Origin: JADJPG01 sp964491875
GTDB lineage: Bacteria > Verrucomicrobiota > Verrucomicrobiia > Limisphaerales > JADJPG01
Length of the DNA: 64,000 nt
Reading direction: 5' to 3'
NCBI GenBank assembly: GCA_964491875.1
Contig: CAZBIC010000023.1
Coordinates: forward strand, 58,828 to 122,827
Part shown: positions 63,832-64,000 of the stretch, piece after piece
How the letters are laid out: each line of letters begins with the position of its first letter
How positions within the stretch are numbered: the first letter of the stretch is position 1
The notes under the pieces: model-generated
The model's input: the letters and a program-made list of their open reading frames with translations, nothing else
What the model was told of the DNA's origin: nothing
Database searches by the model: none
Translations under genes and position numbers: made by a program

Positions 63832-64000
63832 CGTTGCCCCGACCGGTTCTGGAGCATTCTATGGGGAGAACACAACCTGCGACGAGAAAGTTGCGGAAAT
63901 TTTTGCAAGCGGGAGAAATTGAGCAGGCGACCGATGGGTGACTTGTGACCGTGTCCCCGAGAACTAGGCCGAGGTGAGGGAGAGGATTGTGGTTGGAGGT
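63832..64000. other. Upstream region of the sigma-factor gene
   Basis: No gene is visible before the window ends. Apart from the Shine-Dalgarno of the sigma gene I see an A/T-rich stretch (about 63,893-63,905) that could belong to a promoter, but no convincing -35/-10 pair. Confidence 0.3.

Overview
The window (about 60% G+C by eye) looks like chromosomal DNA from a Verrucomicrobiota or related PVC-superphylum bacterium. The clearest markers are a secreted Pirellula/Verrucomicrobium-type heme-binding protein (CxxCH, 5576-8632) and a giant exoprotein that opens with an LEPR-XLL motif. The phylum is inferred from gene families; no rRNA is present. No tRNA, rRNA, CRISPR array, transposase or phage gene was seen.

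Layout. An aconitase gene (acnA, 54-2753) is the only gene on the + strand, and a strong hairpin terminator separates it from the convergent minus-strand genes. In transcription order the minus strand carries: ECF sigma factor, probable anti-sigma membrane protein, RDD-domain membrane protein with bactofilin-like repeats, rhomboid protease, adenylosuccinate lyase (purB), a SUKH-like/ankyrin protein, an acidic conserved hypothetical protein, the giant gene, the PVC-type heme protein, a gamma-glutamyltransferase-family protein and a dienelactone-hydrolase-family protein.

The dominant object is one uninterrupted reading frame of 46.9 kb (8868-55796, minus, 15,642 codons, roughly 1.6 MDa). From N to C terminus it holds an LEPR-XLL motif, a Ser/Ala/Glu linker, about 33 copies of a ~125-residue beta-rich repeat ('A') punctuated by four larger 'S' modules, a seven-unit FG-GAP/VCBS propeller, flagellin-hook-IN-like inserts, nine Ig-like 'B' repeats, two long beta-rich regions, RTX-type calcium-binding repeats, Calx-beta-like and PPC-like domains, fifteen ~90-residue 'C' repeats, a second RTX block and a final cadherin/Ig-like tandem domain.

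The most striking observation is how the giant protein is assembled. Whole domains or repeat arrays sit inside loops of other domains: the propeller inside S module 3, three flagellin-IN-like inserts at the same loop of the A repeat, nine C repeats inside a PPC domain, C repeats inside Calx-beta units, and a two-unit insert inside a beta-helix-like unit. The A repeats between successive S modules number 5, 8 and 11, and a longer A variant recurs every third repeat in the last two blocks, so the array appears to have grown in three-repeat steps. The protein is most likely a calcium-stabilised, type-I-secreted surface or matrix protein, but no exporter lies in the window and no enzymatic or toxin domain was recognised. 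A SUKH-like/ankyrin protein two genes upstream resembles immunity-type proteins, but a link is only conjecture.
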